NCBI RefSeq assembly: GCF_000227115.2
Contig: NC_016485.2
Span: 596,025-660,024 of the forward strand
Origin: Naumovozyma dairenensis CBS 421
Taxonomy: Eukaryota > Ascomycota > Saccharomycetes > Saccharomycetales > Saccharomycetaceae
Length of the DNA stretch: 64,000 nt
Direction of reading: 5' to 3'
The notes under the pieces are model-generated. The model did no database searches. It worked only from the letters and a program-made list of their open reading frames with translations, and was not told the DNA's origin. Positions 1 through 10,034 of the stretch are shown one piece after another (the first letter of the stretch is position 1; each line of letters begins with the position of its first letter). Both the position numbers and the translations under genes were made by a program.

Positions 1-2
1 AT

Positions 3-2105
3 GGTAGGTTTATTATAATGGAAAAATTTAATTTGTTTATTAATCAATATTGGAAATTAATAAGTAAATTGTTTCATCATCAACAATTTGATTATGGTGA
101 TGTGGAAAATGATCATGCATTGACTAATTTAATTTATTATTTTTTCACACAACAATTTATTAAGATTAGAATTAATGAAAGTTTGAAAATTATGGTTTCA
201 AATTTCCCAATTTCAACACCAACTATTATTGAATTGAAAAATGTGTTAATTACTTCATCAATGCCTCGTGAGAATGTATCTACCACGGCAACAACGACCT
301 TTCGAGATACGAATCTAAGTGAAGAATATTTAAAACTTTTCGTTAAGAAATTTTTAAAGGATTTCCAAAGAAAGTTCTTGAATCCATGTATCCCAACTAT
401 ACCGTTAATTAGAGCATTAGTGAAGATGACAAATAGTTTCCTCATATTAGATCCCAGGGGACAATTATTAACGACAATAATATTGACGTTGAAACCATTA
501 ATACAACGACGTACGACAGATATTGTTAATATCTTATTATATGCTATGCTTAATTTGAATGAAATGGAATTACATAAATTGGGTTGTAATATAGATTTTG
601 ACATTGAATCATTCAATATACTTGTATCTGAATTATACCCTACAATCATCAAATCAATGAATCAAAATCAGAATAATCCATCCGTAGTTCCATATACAAC
701 GGCAGGTACAGGTACCACTTGCAGTAATGAAAGAATAACAAATGATGATATCCCATATCAAAATGTCAAAGATATGGCAAACGCTAATACAATGGAATAT
801 CTCGCTCGAAGGAAACCAGAAACAAAGCCATTTTTTGATTTATTTAAACAATATTTAGAATGGGTTCCACCAATGAACAAAATATACGATTCCACCTCTA
901 AGAATACAGTTGTTGATGATGAGGAGACAAGTCGCATACGTAGTCGTCATGCTATAGATTATCTTTTCCGGTTTTTCGATTCAATTGATTTATTACTTTC
1001 AGAATATTTAAAATTATTAACTGAAAAATTCATTCATTCGAAAAATTATTATACATTGGATAATAATTGGTTGTGGTGTTTGAATTTATTAAAGGAAAAA
1101 TCTAATAGTTCAAATGTACCTGATGAAAATGTCAAATCTACTATAAATACTATTGATATTATGTTGAATGATATGAAGAGAAGTGCGTCGTATGGTAAAG
1201 ATAAGAAACATACGAAGGAAAATAATATGGTACAAGGAGATATTGGGTTTTATCCAAAGGAAGTTTCTAAATTGTATTGGAAGATTAATAGTACGAATAT
1301 TGCAAAATGGAGAATGAACATGAAGGGTGATTTTTTCCATCTTCTTAAGTATTCTAAAACGGCAGAACCGAACCACACTATGGACATAAAATTAAATCGA
1401 TTTTTTAATGAATTGGGACGGAAAGGGAAAAAAATGGAATTATATAAGGATAAAAGTTTAATGGAAATGAAAATATCATTTGATGATGGTAGGGAATTAT
1501 TTTTCGATAATATTACTATTGAACAATATGATGTTTTATCTTTATTTACAGTAGAAAAAGGAGCAGCGTTCACTTTAGAGAAAGCATACGATTTTTTTTC
1601 AGGTTTGAAACGTGGTAAACAAAAACTTGAAGAATGTATACAATTTTGGGTAGACAAAAAGGTGTTGTATTTAGATGATGACGATGGGTGTTATAAAGTT
1701 TTGGAACGATTGACGTTTTTAGATGAAATAAAACAACGAAAAAAAATGCAAGAGGAAACTGTAATAAAATCCGATGCAAGAATGGGTATTGACCATGATT
1801 ATGTTCAAGAAGCGGCTGAAGATGATGATATTGCGGGATTTGAAACGCATAAAGATGTCATTTCTAGAGCCAACGATGAAATCAAGAACATATTAGACAG
1901 AATTTTCCCCTTTATTAATGGGATGTTAGAGAATCTAGGTAGTATGAAATTAGAGAAAATCCATTCCTTTTTGAAAATGACAGTTCCACGGGATTTTGAA
2001 TATAATAGAATTGCCATTCACCAATTAGAAAATTATTTAAATGGACTAGTGGAAGATGAAAAATTAGAAACTACAACCGATGGAGCATTCAAGAAACCGA
2101 AATAA
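3..2105 (+). CDS. APC2: Anaphase-promoting complex subunit 2 (cullin subunit), 5' end missing
   Basis: Catalytic-core cullin subunit of the APC/C ubiquitin ligase, which marks securin and mitotic cyclins for destruction. The first ATG in the window is at 18, but the frame is open to the left edge. The codons before it read G-R-F-I-I, continuing the match to the K-R-F-M-I-M-E stretch inside S. cerevisiae Apc2. The 695 residues from that ATG compare with about 853 in S. cerevisiae, so roughly 170-230 N-terminal residues lie outside the window. The C-terminal winged-helix domain typical of cullins is clear (SMKLEKIHSFLKMTVP, then the NRIAIHQLENYLNGL helix). An acidic linker with EAAEDDDIAGFE precedes it. 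The identity rests on matches along the whole length and on the next gene being the YLR126C homolog, as in S. cerevisiae. Confidence 0.93.
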   Translation, partial: GRFIIMEKFNLFINQYWKLISKLFHHQQFDYGDVENDHALTNLIYYFFTQQFIKIRINESLKIMVSNFPISTPTIIELKNVLITSSMPRENVSTTATTTFRDTNLSEEYLKLFVKKFLKDFQRKFLNPCIPTIPLIRALVKMTNSFLILDPRGQLLTTIILTLKPLIQRRTTDIVNILLYAMLNLNEMELHKLGCNIDFDIESFNILVSELYPTIIKSMNQNQNNPSVVPYTTAGTGTTCSNERITNDDIPYQNVKDMANANTMEYLARRKPETKPFFDLFKQYLEWVPPMNKIYDSTSKNTVVDDEETSRIRSRHAIDYLFRFFDSIDLLLSEYLKLLTEKFIHSKNYYTLDNNWLWCLNLLKEKSNSSNVPDENVKSTINTIDIMLNDMKRSASYGKDKKHTKENNMVQGDIGFYPKEVSKLYWKINSTNIAKWRMNMKGDFFHLLKYSKTAEPNHTMDIKLNRFFNELGRKGKKMELYKDKSLMEMKISFDDGRELFFDNITIEQYDVLSLFTVEKGAAFTLEKAYDFFSGLKRGKQKLEECIQFWVDKKVLYLDDDDGCYKVLERLTFLDEIKQRKKMQEETVIKSDARMGIDHDYVQEAAEDDDIAGFETHKDVISRANDEIKNILDRIFPFINGMLENLGSMKLEKIHSFLKMTVPRDFEYNRIAIHQLENYLNGLVEDEKLETTTDGAFKKPK

Positions 2106-2474
2106 ATCTCGTACGTATGTTTTTTTGCATTTTATACTTAAGATATATAGAAGAAAAAGAATAAATATTCCTAGAAGAAATGACCGATGCTTCAAGCGTT
2201 CAACGAGCGTATCTTATCATATTTTTATTTTCTTGCGAGAGACTATTGATTAATAATAATAAGGAAATCTCATTAAAAAAGGGTCCCACAAAAGAAAAAA
2301 GTGAAAAAAAATTTGAACTGCGCGCTTACATAACATAATATAACATAGCCTTATATATATATATATATAGTTGGTAAAATTAATAATCTGACTTAAGAAA
2401 AAAAATAACTACAGAATCTGTTCATCTCACTCATCTCACGGGATCTCTCATTGAGTACGAACGCCAAACTAAGC
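2106..2474. other. Intergenic, APC2 3' end and promoter of the amidotransferase gene
   Basis: No gene seen. An uninterrupted alternating TA run (2352-2369) lies about 105 bp upstream of the next ATG and is a likely TATA element. Poly(A) tracts follow at about 2398-2406. Confidence 0.5.
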
Positions 2475-3257
2475 ATGGCACAAAATAAAATGAATAACAA
2501 GATAGCCATTTTTTATACGGACGAAGATGCAGAATGGACCCATCCACACGGTAATTTCGTCACGATGGCCCAAAATTTATTGGAAAACTCCAAGATTGAC
2601 TCTACACTGGAAACCATAGAATACCAAGTATTCAACATTGTACAAAATGAATTCCCTTCTTTTGATTCATTACATGAATTTATTGGTATTTTCATTACTG
2701 GGTCTAAGTATGATTCGTTTGATAGTGAGATTGAATGGATAATTAATTTGAGATCGTTCCTAAAGAGGTTATTATCATTGGAAAATTCGAAGATGATGCC
2801 ACCTGTTGTTGGGATTTGCTTTGGTCATCAAGTTATTGCAGCTGCATTGGGGAATAAAGTTGATAGAAACCCGAAGGGGCTAGAAGCTGGTGTAGTGGAA
2901 GTGAAATTAAATGATATGGGACAAGAGATATTCGGTACAGATAGACCTAGTTTGAATTTATCCATGTTACATAATGATATTGCATATGAGATACCTGACG
3001 GATTGAGTAATTGGGGTGGTAGTGATATATGTGATATTCAAGGGTTCTATTTGAAGAATAGAATCTTGACTTTCCAAGGCCATCCGGAATTTATTAATGA
3101 CGTTGCCAAGAAAGGTGTCAAGAGATCGTATAATACGCCGGGGAGTAAAATGAGAGAAGACCAATACATTGCGATGGTGAACAAATGTGATACATTGACT
3201 AACGATGGGTACTTTGTTGGCCAAAGTATATGGAAATTATTCCATGGATACATATGA
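2475..3257 (+). CDS. Class I glutamine amidotransferase-like protein, YLR126C homolog
   Basis: A 260-residue GATase1-fold protein, close in length to S. cerevisiae YLR126C (251 aa). The glutaminase nucleophile elbow is seen as GICFGHQVIAAALG with Cys115. The other two catalytic residues are in FQGHPEF (His203, Glu205), so the triad is complete. There is no synthetase domain, so it probably acts alone or with a partner as a stand-alone amidotransferase or hydrolase. The substrate is not known for the family member in S. cerevisiae. The frame is open a little upstream from a TTG at 2451, but 2475 is the first ATG and fits the homolog. The gene sits directly after APC2, as in S. cerevisiae. Confidence 0.88.
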   Translation: MAQNKMNNKIAIFYTDEDAEWTHPHGNFVTMAQNLLENSKIDSTLETIEYQVFNIVQNEFPSFDSLHEFIGIFITGSKYDSFDSEIEWIINLRSFLKRLLSLENSKMMPPVVGICFGHQVIAAALGNKVDRNPKGLEAGVVEVKLNDMGQEIFGTDRPSLNLSMLHNDIAYEIPDGLSNWGGSDICDIQGFYLKNRILTFQGHPEFINDVAKKGVKRSYNTPGSKMREDQYIAMVNKCDTLTNDGYFVGQSIWKLFHGYI

Positions 3258-3865
3258 TATGATATGATACATGAGTGTTGTTCAAAGAAGCTATCAAGAA
3301 ACCATGCATAGATAGATCACACGCATATATATATATATATAATATAATATAATATAATATAATATAATATATAAAGATATCCAAAAAATTTCGCCAGTTC
3401 GTTCTTACGTCATGGTGTTCGCGTCTAAAAAAGGAAACCAGACACGTCGCTCACGCGTTCTGCGGGTATTTCTCAGTGGATATAGACGTATTTTTGCCAA
3501 GCCTCGAAAAGTTACCGTCCAAAAAACGGTAAACTGAAAAATTCCCGTTAATTATGTAACACACCATCAAACACATTTTTATCATATTTTATCAAAGCAT
3601 AGCATATTATAATATATTATATTATAGTATAGTATAGTTCACTCTGGGTACAAGCCTACTTCTCTCTTACGTGTAGTTAATCATCTTTTCTTTTTTTCCT
3701 CCAAAAAGTTGCCAATCTCGATCTTTTTATTTCATATTTAACTACACAACCAGAATATATCATCAGCTTCGAAGGTTATTTAGTTGATAATCAAAAATAA
3801 CACGTTTGCTATTCACAGAAACATACCTAAACTAGCTTATCTCATATATAATACCACCGCCAAGC
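3258..3865. other. Yapsin promoter region with AT minirepeats and one MCB
   Basis: No gene seen. It holds a run of TAATA pentamers at about 3340-3371, a second related AT run at 3603-3637, and one perfect MluI cell-cycle box (ACGCGT, 3453-3458) about 410 bp before the yapsin ATG. The rest is AT-rich leader sequence. Confidence 0.45.
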
Positions 3866-5638
3866 ATGACTTCGAGGATTATATCGCATATACTATTATC
3901 TCTCCCATATTTCATATCTCAAGCCTCTGCTTCCTCTAAAGATAATACATCACCACCAAAATATCTAGCATTAAATTTCGAAAAAAGATATGGTGATTCA
4001 TTCCTAAACTCATCCAGCTCAAATGGACCTTCAGCCCAACTAATTAAACGTGATGACGGTTATGAACAGGTCACACTGACAAACCAACAAAGTTTCTACT
4101 CAGTCGAAGTAGAAATGGGTACTCCCTCACAAAAACTGACCGTCCTATTAGATACAGGATCTTCAGATTTTTGGGTAACAAGCTCAGATAATCCATACTG
4201 TGGTACCACTTCTACTGAAGGATCATTATACGGTGGTGAAACTCAAGATACGATAGATTGTTCCACATACGGTACATTTGATTCATCTAAATCTTCCACT
4301 TTCCAGTCTAATGATACTGATTTCTTAATAAGTTACGGTGATGGATCATTCGCGGAAGGAACATGGGGTACAGACGTCATCAAGTTAGACGATTCATTAT
4401 CATTGAATGACGTGTCAGTGGCAGTGGCGTCATCGACTAATTCATCAATGGGTGTCCTGGGGATTGGGTTACGTCCTTTAGAAACTACGTATTCTAGTAC
4501 TAAGTCTGTGAATGAGAAGACAAGCTATATGTATGATAATTTCCCTATAAGTTTAAAGAAGTCTGGATTGATTGAATCAACCGCTTATTCTTTATATTTG
4601 AATGATCCCTCGAGTAAAAGTGGGAATATTTTGTTTGGTGGTGTGGATCATAGTAAATATACGGGACAATTGTATACGGTTCCTATGCTTTCTTCTACGA
4701 CAAGCTATAAAACACCCGTTGAATTCGATGTTACTTTGAATGGGATTGGTATTATTGATAGCTCTGGGAATAAGAAAACTTTGACCGCTACACAATTTTA
4801 TGGGTTGTTAGATTCAGGTACTACTTTCAGTTATTTACCTAGCGCGTTAGTTGCTATGATTGGTGAAGAACTAGGTGCAAGTTATGACAGTAATATTGGG
4901 TATTATACTATTGATTGTTCTGCAGAAGATTCCGATGATACTAAGATTGTTTTCGATATGGGTGGATTCCATATTAATACTACTTTATCTGATTTTGTCA
5001 TTCAAATAAGTACGTCCACTTGTATCTTAAGTATCGTTCCACAAGATGGTAAAGTGGTACTTGGTGATTCATTTTTAAATAATGCTTATATCGTCTACGA
5101 TCTAGATAATTACGAAATTGCCATGGCACAAGCAGCATGGGATTCTACAAGAGAGGCTAATATTGATGTCATTTCAACAACTATTCCAAGTGCCATTCGT
5201 GCGCCAGGTTATTCATCGACTTGGTCAACGTCAAGATCCATCTCAAGTGGTGGCGATATTTTTACAACTACTGAAGTTACACTTTCGACATCTGCAACTT
5301 CTTCACCAGAATCTTCTGCTTCTTCAGTTACTTCAGCATCAACATTATCTTCAGACTCTTCAGCTGCTTCATCATATTCTCGTTCCACTTCTACTTTGAG
5401 AAGTTCTTCAAGATCGTCCTCGTTTGTTTCCTCTAACAATAGAGCTACTGCATCAACTAGTTCCTCCATCAGATCTTCTTCCTCTTCCTCTTCATCTTCA
5501 TCTTCATCTTCATCTTCATCTTCTAGTTCAACAGGAATTACATCTTCCACAAATAGAACAAATTCAGGTATACAGTTAGCCATTTCTCCATTGCTATTGG
5601 CAGCAGTTTCTATGTTATCAATTTTCCTCTTTGTCTGA
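3866..5638 (+). CDS. YPS1: Yapsin, GPI-anchored aspartyl protease (YPS1/MKC7/YPS3 family)
   Basis: Cell-surface aspartyl protease that cleaves after basic residues and helps maintain the wall. The 590 residues compare with 569 for Yps1 and 596 for Mkc7. A signal peptide covers about residues 1-22. A Lys-Arg (LIKRDD, near 62) is a likely propeptide cleavage site. Both catalytic aspartates are present: DTGSSDFW with Asp96 and DSGTTFSYLP with Asp316, with the flap region around YGDGSF. A Ser/Thr-rich stalk (about 430-565) ends in a near-pure serine run, and a hydrophobic C-terminal tail (ISPLLLAAVSMLSIFLFV) signals GPI attachment. S. cerevisiae has YPS1 and a YPS3 neighbour here; this window has one copy. 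Which of YPS1, YPS3 or MKC7 it matches best cannot be settled by eye. Confidence 0.85.
   Translation: MTSRIISHILLSLPYFISQASASSKDNTSPPKYLALNFEKRYGDSFLNSSSSNGPSAQLIKRDDGYEQVTLTNQQSFYSVEVEMGTPSQKLTVLLDTGSSDFWVTSSDNPYCGTTSTEGSLYGGETQDTIDCSTYGTFDSSKSSTFQSNDTDFLISYGDGSFAEGTWGTDVIKLDDSLSLNDVSVAVASSTNSSMGVLGIGLRPLETTYSSTKSVNEKTSYMYDNFPISLKKSGLIESTAYSLYLNDPSSKSGNILFGGVDHSKYTGQLYTVPMLSSTTSYKTPVEFDVTLNGIGIIDSSGNKKTLTATQFYGLLDSGTTFSYLPSALVAMIGEELGASYDSNIGYYTIDCSAEDSDDTKIVFDMGGFHINTTLSDFVIQISTSTCILSIVPQDGKVVLGDSFLNNAYIVYDLDNYEIAMAQAAWDSTREANIDVISTTIPSAIRAPGYSSTWSTSRSISSGGDIFTTTEVTLSTSATSSPESSASSVTSASTLSSDSSAASSYSRSTSTLRSSSRSSSFVSSNNRATASTSSSIRSSSSSSSSSSSSSSSSSSSTGITSSTNRTNSGIQLAISPLLLAAVSMLSIFLFV
5474..5524 (+). 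repeat. TCT/TCA trinucleotide tract coding for serine
   Basis: A trinucleotide microsatellite inside the yapsin stalk, mostly TCT, TCC and TCA codons, giving an unbroken serine run. Copy number should vary between strains. Confidence 0.8.
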
Positions 5639-6213
5639 TTCGAGAACATCGTTATGAACTGTAAGCAAAATATATAGATTATCTACACACCATATAAAAA
5701 TACATACACAAACAACATACACAATAGTTAATTTTTCACGTAGAATGTGTTGTGAATTCAACAACGTCTTTTAGCAGATTCCTTGCCGATCTACAATGTA
5801 GTTTTTTGCGTAATCTTCCTTGTAATTTGACATTAAGCTGGTCGTCGACATTATTTTTATAAATATGTGACTTACTAACAAAACTTCACTACGGTCTGTC
5901 CGCCTTTGATCCGCGGAATATAGAAGAAACATGACGAATTTGTAAGAACAAAAACCATATCGTGGATATATAAAAGATAAAAGCTGATTCACATCTACAA
6001 GAACAAGACAGTTTCCCCACTACAAAGACTGGCAGAAGATCGTTTCATCTGGGTGCAACATCGTTGTCTGCCATTTTTTATATTGCATTAATATTAGCTA
6101 CCTATCATTACATATCAAAGAAGCTTTTTGTTAACCCTTTCTACATTTTACTAGCAAAAAAAGAAAAAGAAGAGAAGAAAGCACAAAACAATAGACTGAG
6201 ACCATCATACATA
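5639..6213. other. Intergenic between yapsin and SAN1
   Basis: No gene seen. The frame upstream of the SAN1 ATG is open from a TTG at 6064 but has no ATG, so it is taken as leader. Confidence 0.4.
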
Positions 6214-8199
6214 ATGAGTGAAGATAATAACCCCACTCCTCCTCCGAATAGGTCAATAAATGAGCCGTCAAGCAACGATTCTACTGCTAATACTAACTCA
6301 TCTAATAACGCTGCAGCAGGAGGAATAGGAACAAGAGATATCACAGTCTCAATCAATTACGAATTCCCAGGTTTCAATAATAATAATAATAATAATAACA
6401 CCGCTGCTACCACTACCACTCCAGGTACAAACGGCATAAACAATGCAGGATCAGAAGTCCCAACTACAGCACCGACTGAGAGACCTATGGGAGCATTCAT
6501 CTTATCATTTAGAGATGTTCCCATTGCCACATCACAAGAACGTCTAAGCACAGTCATTTCATTAGCTACAGAACTGGCTATGCGTAGATATAATCAACTG
6601 ATTAGACCAAAGGGTATATCTAGGGAAAATTTTGAAAAATTACCCATTTTGAAAACCAAGGATATTACCGGGACTACGGAATGTAGTATATGTTATGAAC
6701 CTTATGTGGATGAACCTGACCCTATTGATAATAAGAGGAAAAGAGCAGCTGGAGATGGAACGGAAGAAGACTCAAACGACGACAACAAGAAGAAAAGAAA
6801 ACTAGCCACTGCAGGAGCAGCAAATGATACTGCTCCACTGGCTTCCACTTCCACAACAGAGAATACTGACACTGGTAATAACAGTTCTTCAACGAATATA
6901 GAAGAAGCTGAAGAACCTGTTTACCTTCATTCTCCAGTTAAATTGCCCTGTGATCATATCTTTGGCAGGGAGTGTTTATATAAATGGTCTAAATTGGAAA
7001 ATAGTTGTCCACTTTGTCGACATAAAATAATAGAGTCAGACTCTGAAAGAGCTAGTGAAATATCGACTGCTGATAGAGCAGGTAATGATGCTATGTTTGA
7101 ACAAATTAGAAATATGTTATATGCTCCAGAAAATAACAGTAATAATACAACTTCTCCAGCTGTGAACACTGCTACTTCTACCACCATAGAGACTGCAGCT
7201 ACGGCTCAAACTCGGAATAATACTGATAACGCCGTAAGTAATTCTAGTGAGGGTGGTAATAACACTACACAAACACAAGCGCCAGCAGGGTCAGATAATC
7301 TGAGAAGAGGAACTGGACCAATAGCTCAATATCCACTAAATACTACTGCATTTATTTTTTTAAGAGTTCCTCCTGGTACGATTACAAATACCGGTGCAAA
7401 TACAGCAGCAAATACAGCAGCTCCCGAAGCAAACGCTGCTGCGTCACCCTCAATCCCTGCAACAGTCCCTTCCACTTCTACAGGTACTGCCACCAATTCT
7501 TCTCCAGGTACTACAGCCCCTCCAGTAGCACAAAGTAATGAAACTGGAAGTAGAGGCACATATAATCAACTTACTGACTTCTTTACTAATTTTTTTGCAC
7601 AATTTCCTGTCATTAGAAGAACTGAAAACACAAATGCAACCACAGTTAATGAAAACCCATCAGGTACAGCAGCAACAACAACAACAACAGCACCAACAGC
7701 ACCAACGCAACCACCATTACCAGCTGACTTCCCTCAACCTAATGAAAATGTGTCAGAGCATGTACAAAGGATAATGGACATGTTAAGAAATCGTAGAGAA
7801 CAAACCATGAGCAATAGTCTTCCTATTGCATCAAACAATACAGCTACGAATACAAATACAAATACAAATACAAATGTAAATGGAAGTTCATCCAATCCTC
7901 CTACTACAGGATCTAACGTACTCTTCCATTCTGGTGTGGCAAGCTATAGACGTCCCGATGGTCAAGTAACAACTTACCCAATAAATAATAATGCATCTTC
8001 AGATGATTGGGGTCTCCCTCATCCTCCTCCAAACACTACGAATAGTCAATCGTCTGCTAATCAACCATCGTCTACAACATCGACATCGGCATCGGCATCT
8101 AATAATATTGAAGAACGTTCAAATGAAGATGAAAATACCAGCAATGGCAATAATAATAACAGTAATAATAACAACGAAAGTAATGGTAACAATAATTAA
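6214..8199 (+). CDS. SAN1: Nuclear protein quality-control ubiquitin ligase San1
   Basis: RING-type E3 ligase that sends misfolded nuclear proteins to the proteasome. 661 residues from the ATG at 6214, against 610 in S. cerevisiae. Conserved blocks are MGAFILSFRDVP and LAMRRYNQLIRPKGISRENF before the RING. The RING is split: the first pair is CSICYE (Cys157), and the second half, CDHIFGRECLYKWSKLENSC then PLCRHK, begins near residue 246. The roughly 85-residue insert between them carries a KRKR/KKKRK basic cluster, a likely nuclear localisation signal. Both ends are long, disordered and rich in Asn, Thr and Ser, the regions San1 uses to hold substrates. The conserved LFHSGVASYRRPDGQVTTY block near the C-terminus confirms identity. 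In S. cerevisiae SAN1 (YDR143C) lies next to MKC7, not next to YPS1. Confidence 0.93.
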   Translation: MSEDNNPTPPPNRSINEPSSNDSTANTNSSNNAAAGGIGTRDITVSINYEFPGFNNNNNNNNTAATTTTPGTNGINNAGSEVPTTAPTERPMGAFILSFRDVPIATSQERLSTVISLATELAMRRYNQLIRPKGISRENFEKLPILKTKDITGTTECSICYEPYVDEPDPIDNKRKRAAGDGTEEDSNDDNKKKRKLATAGAANDTAPLASTSTTENTDTGNNSSSTNIEEAEEPVYLHSPVKLPCDHIFGRECLYKWSKLENSCPLCRHKIIESDSERASEISTADRAGNDAMFEQIRNMLYAPENNSNNTTSPAVNTATSTTIETAATAQTRNNTDNAVSNSSEGGNNTTQTQAPAGSDNLRRGTGPIAQYPLNTTAFIFLRVPPGTITNTGANTAANTAAPEANAAASPSIPATVPSTSTGTATNSSPGTTAPPVAQSNETGSRGTYNQLTDFFTNFFAQFPVIRRTENTNATTVNENPSGTAATTTTTAPTAPTQPPLPADFPQPNENVSEHVQRIMDMLRNRREQTMSNSLPIASNNTATNTNTNTNTNVNGSSSNPPTTGSNVLFHSGVASYRRPDGQVTTYPINNNASSDDWGLPHPPPNTTNSQSSANQPSSTTSTSASASNNIEERSNEDENTSNGNNNNSNNNNESNGNNN

Positions 8200-8581
8200 T
8201 CATGATAATCATACATGAAAAAATAGAAAGTAAAGCAAAAAAAACACTTATAGATGAAAGCATATATTAACACCACTGCAATTGTTATATCTAATATATT
8301 CCTATTGTTATAGAGATTTGGCATATTTTATCATTTCATAGCAACAGTTTTGTTATTGTAGTTCTTTTTTTTTGTTAATCTACTGCATACATACATGACT
8401 TTATTTTAATCAATACGAATGTATAATTCATCACTACAAAACTAATAACAATAATATAATATAGTATAATATAATATAGTATAATATAATGTAGTATAAT
8501 ATAGTACAATATAATATAGCATAATATAATACCATTAAAAGAAGATTGAAATATATACGTCAGTGTATATGTACGAGATGT
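8200..8581. other. Convergent 3' region of SAN1 and SRN2 with AT minisatellite
   Basis: Both flanking genes end here. From about 8451 to 8531 it consists of imperfect pentamer and decamer repeats of the ATAAT/ATAGT kind, probably serving as terminator and polyadenylation sequence for both genes. Confidence 0.5.
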
Positions 8582-9244
8582 TCACAGCCTCAGACTCCCT
8601 TGTTCATTCCATGTGTTCAATTTTTCTTGATTCAAATGGAATTTCTGTCTTTTCTCTAAATATTCTTTAACAAACAAATTCAATTGATTCATATCAATAT
8701 TTTTCATCCCATCTTGCCCTTGAGTATCATACATTGAAACTTCTAAATTTGTACACTCATTATCTAACCGTTTCAAATACATTTCCACATTTCTCCTCAA
8801 CGCATCATCACTATACTTCTCCTGGATTAAATGATGGAAATCTTGCCATTTCTTTACGTACATGGATTCCACTACTTTATAATCTTCCAATTCTTTCTTA
8901 ATATCATCACGCTTCAATTGCAACTCATCAAATCGTTCATGCAAATCACGTAGTCTTTGTTTTAAAGTTTGAATATCACTAATCGTATCATTCAAAGGAT
9001 GGAATTTAGTTACATATTCTGATAATTTATCTGCATGCTCCGTTAATAATCCTAATAATTCTCTGTTCGTTAACAATTGGATGTTTTCTGGTAAGGGTAC
9101 ATCCTCAAGGCTAGTAGTAGTAGTGTTACCATCGGCAATAATAGTGGTTTCCATCGTCATTTGGTACTCGTCATTACCTTTTTCTCTGTGTCTTGTCTCG
9201 GTAGCTCTTACTTTGATTTCTTTTCCTTTTCTCATACAAACCAT
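8582..9244 (-). CDS. SRN2: ESCRT-I subunit Srn2/Vps37
   Basis: Subunit of ESCRT-I, which sorts ubiquitinated cargo into multivesicular bodies. 220 residues against 213 in S. cerevisiae. The start of the conserved part is PLPENIQLLTNREL. It is followed by a helical coiled-coil Mod(r)/Vps37 domain (about 50-190), in which blocks such as LKQRLRDLHERFDEL and MYVKKWQDFHHLIQEKYSDD can be seen. The first ATG is used, but the first ~27 residues are basic and poorly conserved, so an internal Met (MTMETT) is a possible start. It is divergent from the thioesterase gene with only 109 bp between them, as in S. cerevisiae. Confidence 0.88.
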   Translation of the reverse strand: MVCMRKGKEIKVRATETRHREKGNDEYQMTMETTIIADGNTTTTSLEDVPLPENIQLLTNRELLGLLTEHADKLSEYVTKFHPLNDTISDIQTLKQRLRDLHERFDELQLKRDDIKKELEDYKVVESMYVKKWQDFHHLIQEKYSDDALRRNVEMYLKRLDNECTNLEVSMYDTQGQDGMKNIDMNQLNLFVKEYLEKRQKFHLNQEKLNTWNEQGSLRL

Positions 9245-9353
9245 GTAAGTAAACGTTACGTCCAGACGTACATGACATTAGACAGTATAGTTCTTATATA
9301 TGTAAAGACAAGTAGTAGATACAGCCAAGTCATCATACTTATCAAGACCAACC

Positions 9354-10034
9354 ATGAATAATATACTGAGGATAGCCCCCAAATTGCAACCGGTCAAACA
9401 ATCAATCATAGTACTACACGGTCTAGGTGACACGGCGGATGGTTGGAGATTCCTAGCTCAGGAATTAACAAGTGACAAAAGATTCCATCATACGCAATTT
9501 ATCTTACCCAATGCTCCCAACATCCCTGTCTACGCTAATGGGAACGCTACTATGCCTGCTTGGTTTAACATCCATGAATGGAATTTAACTTCTAAGAATG
9601 TGGATGTGGATGGAATCATGCAATCTGTGGATTTGGTGACCCGCATCGTTAAGGAAGAGATAGATAATGGAGTTAAACCTGAAGATATAGCAATTGGTGG
9701 GTTTTCTCAAGGCGCTGCTATATCGTTGGCTTCTGTTGCGTTGTTACCTTACAAGATCGGTGCATTTTTTGTGTTCTCTGGGTTTTGTCAAATTGAACAG
9801 AAACTGATTCACGATGGCAGAGAGTTGAATTTAGAGACTCCCGTGTTTCATGGTCATGGTGGATTGGATAATGTGGTCCCAGAATATTGTGGTGAACTTG
9901 CTAGGGGGTTGTTTAAGGATAAATTGAAATATAAGAATTATAATTATCATACTTATAGGTCAATGGAACACTCTGTTTGTCCAGAAGAGCTTGTTGATTT
10001 CAGAGAGTTCATTGTGAAAGCTTTGAAATTATAA
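9354..10034 (+). CDS. Acyl-protein thioesterase, YLR118C homolog
   Basis: Cytosolic alpha/beta hydrolase that removes palmitate from proteins. In S. cerevisiae YLR118C acts on the G-alpha protein Gpa1. 226 residues against 227. The N-terminal IIVLHGLGDTADGW block forms the oxyanion region. The nucleophile elbow is GGFSQGAA (Ser118). The charge relay is completed by the aspartate of GHGGLDNVVP (Asp172) and the histidine of SMEHSVCPEE (about His206). The triad is complete, so the enzyme should be active. No signal peptide or membrane segment is seen. Confidence 0.92.
   Translation: MNNILRIAPKLQPVKQSIIVLHGLGDTADGWRFLAQELTSDKRFHHTQFILPNAPNIPVYANGNATMPAWFNIHEWNLTSKNVDVDGIMQSVDLVTRIVKEEIDNGVKPEDIAIGGFSQGAAISLASVALLPYKIGAFFVFSGFCQIEQKLIHDGRELNLETPVFHGHGGLDNVVPEYCGELARGLFKDKLKYKNYNYHTYRSMEHSVCPEELVDFREFIVKALKL

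Noticed and set aside
5209..5649. 146-codon acidic minus-strand ORF
   Set aside because: Mirror image of the yapsin serine stalk; TCT/TCA serine codons read as Glu/Asp on the other strand.
6064..6213. N-terminal extension of SAN1 with a hydrophobic segment
   Set aside because: Starts at TTG, not ATG; San1 is a soluble nuclear protein and homologs begin MSE as at 6214.
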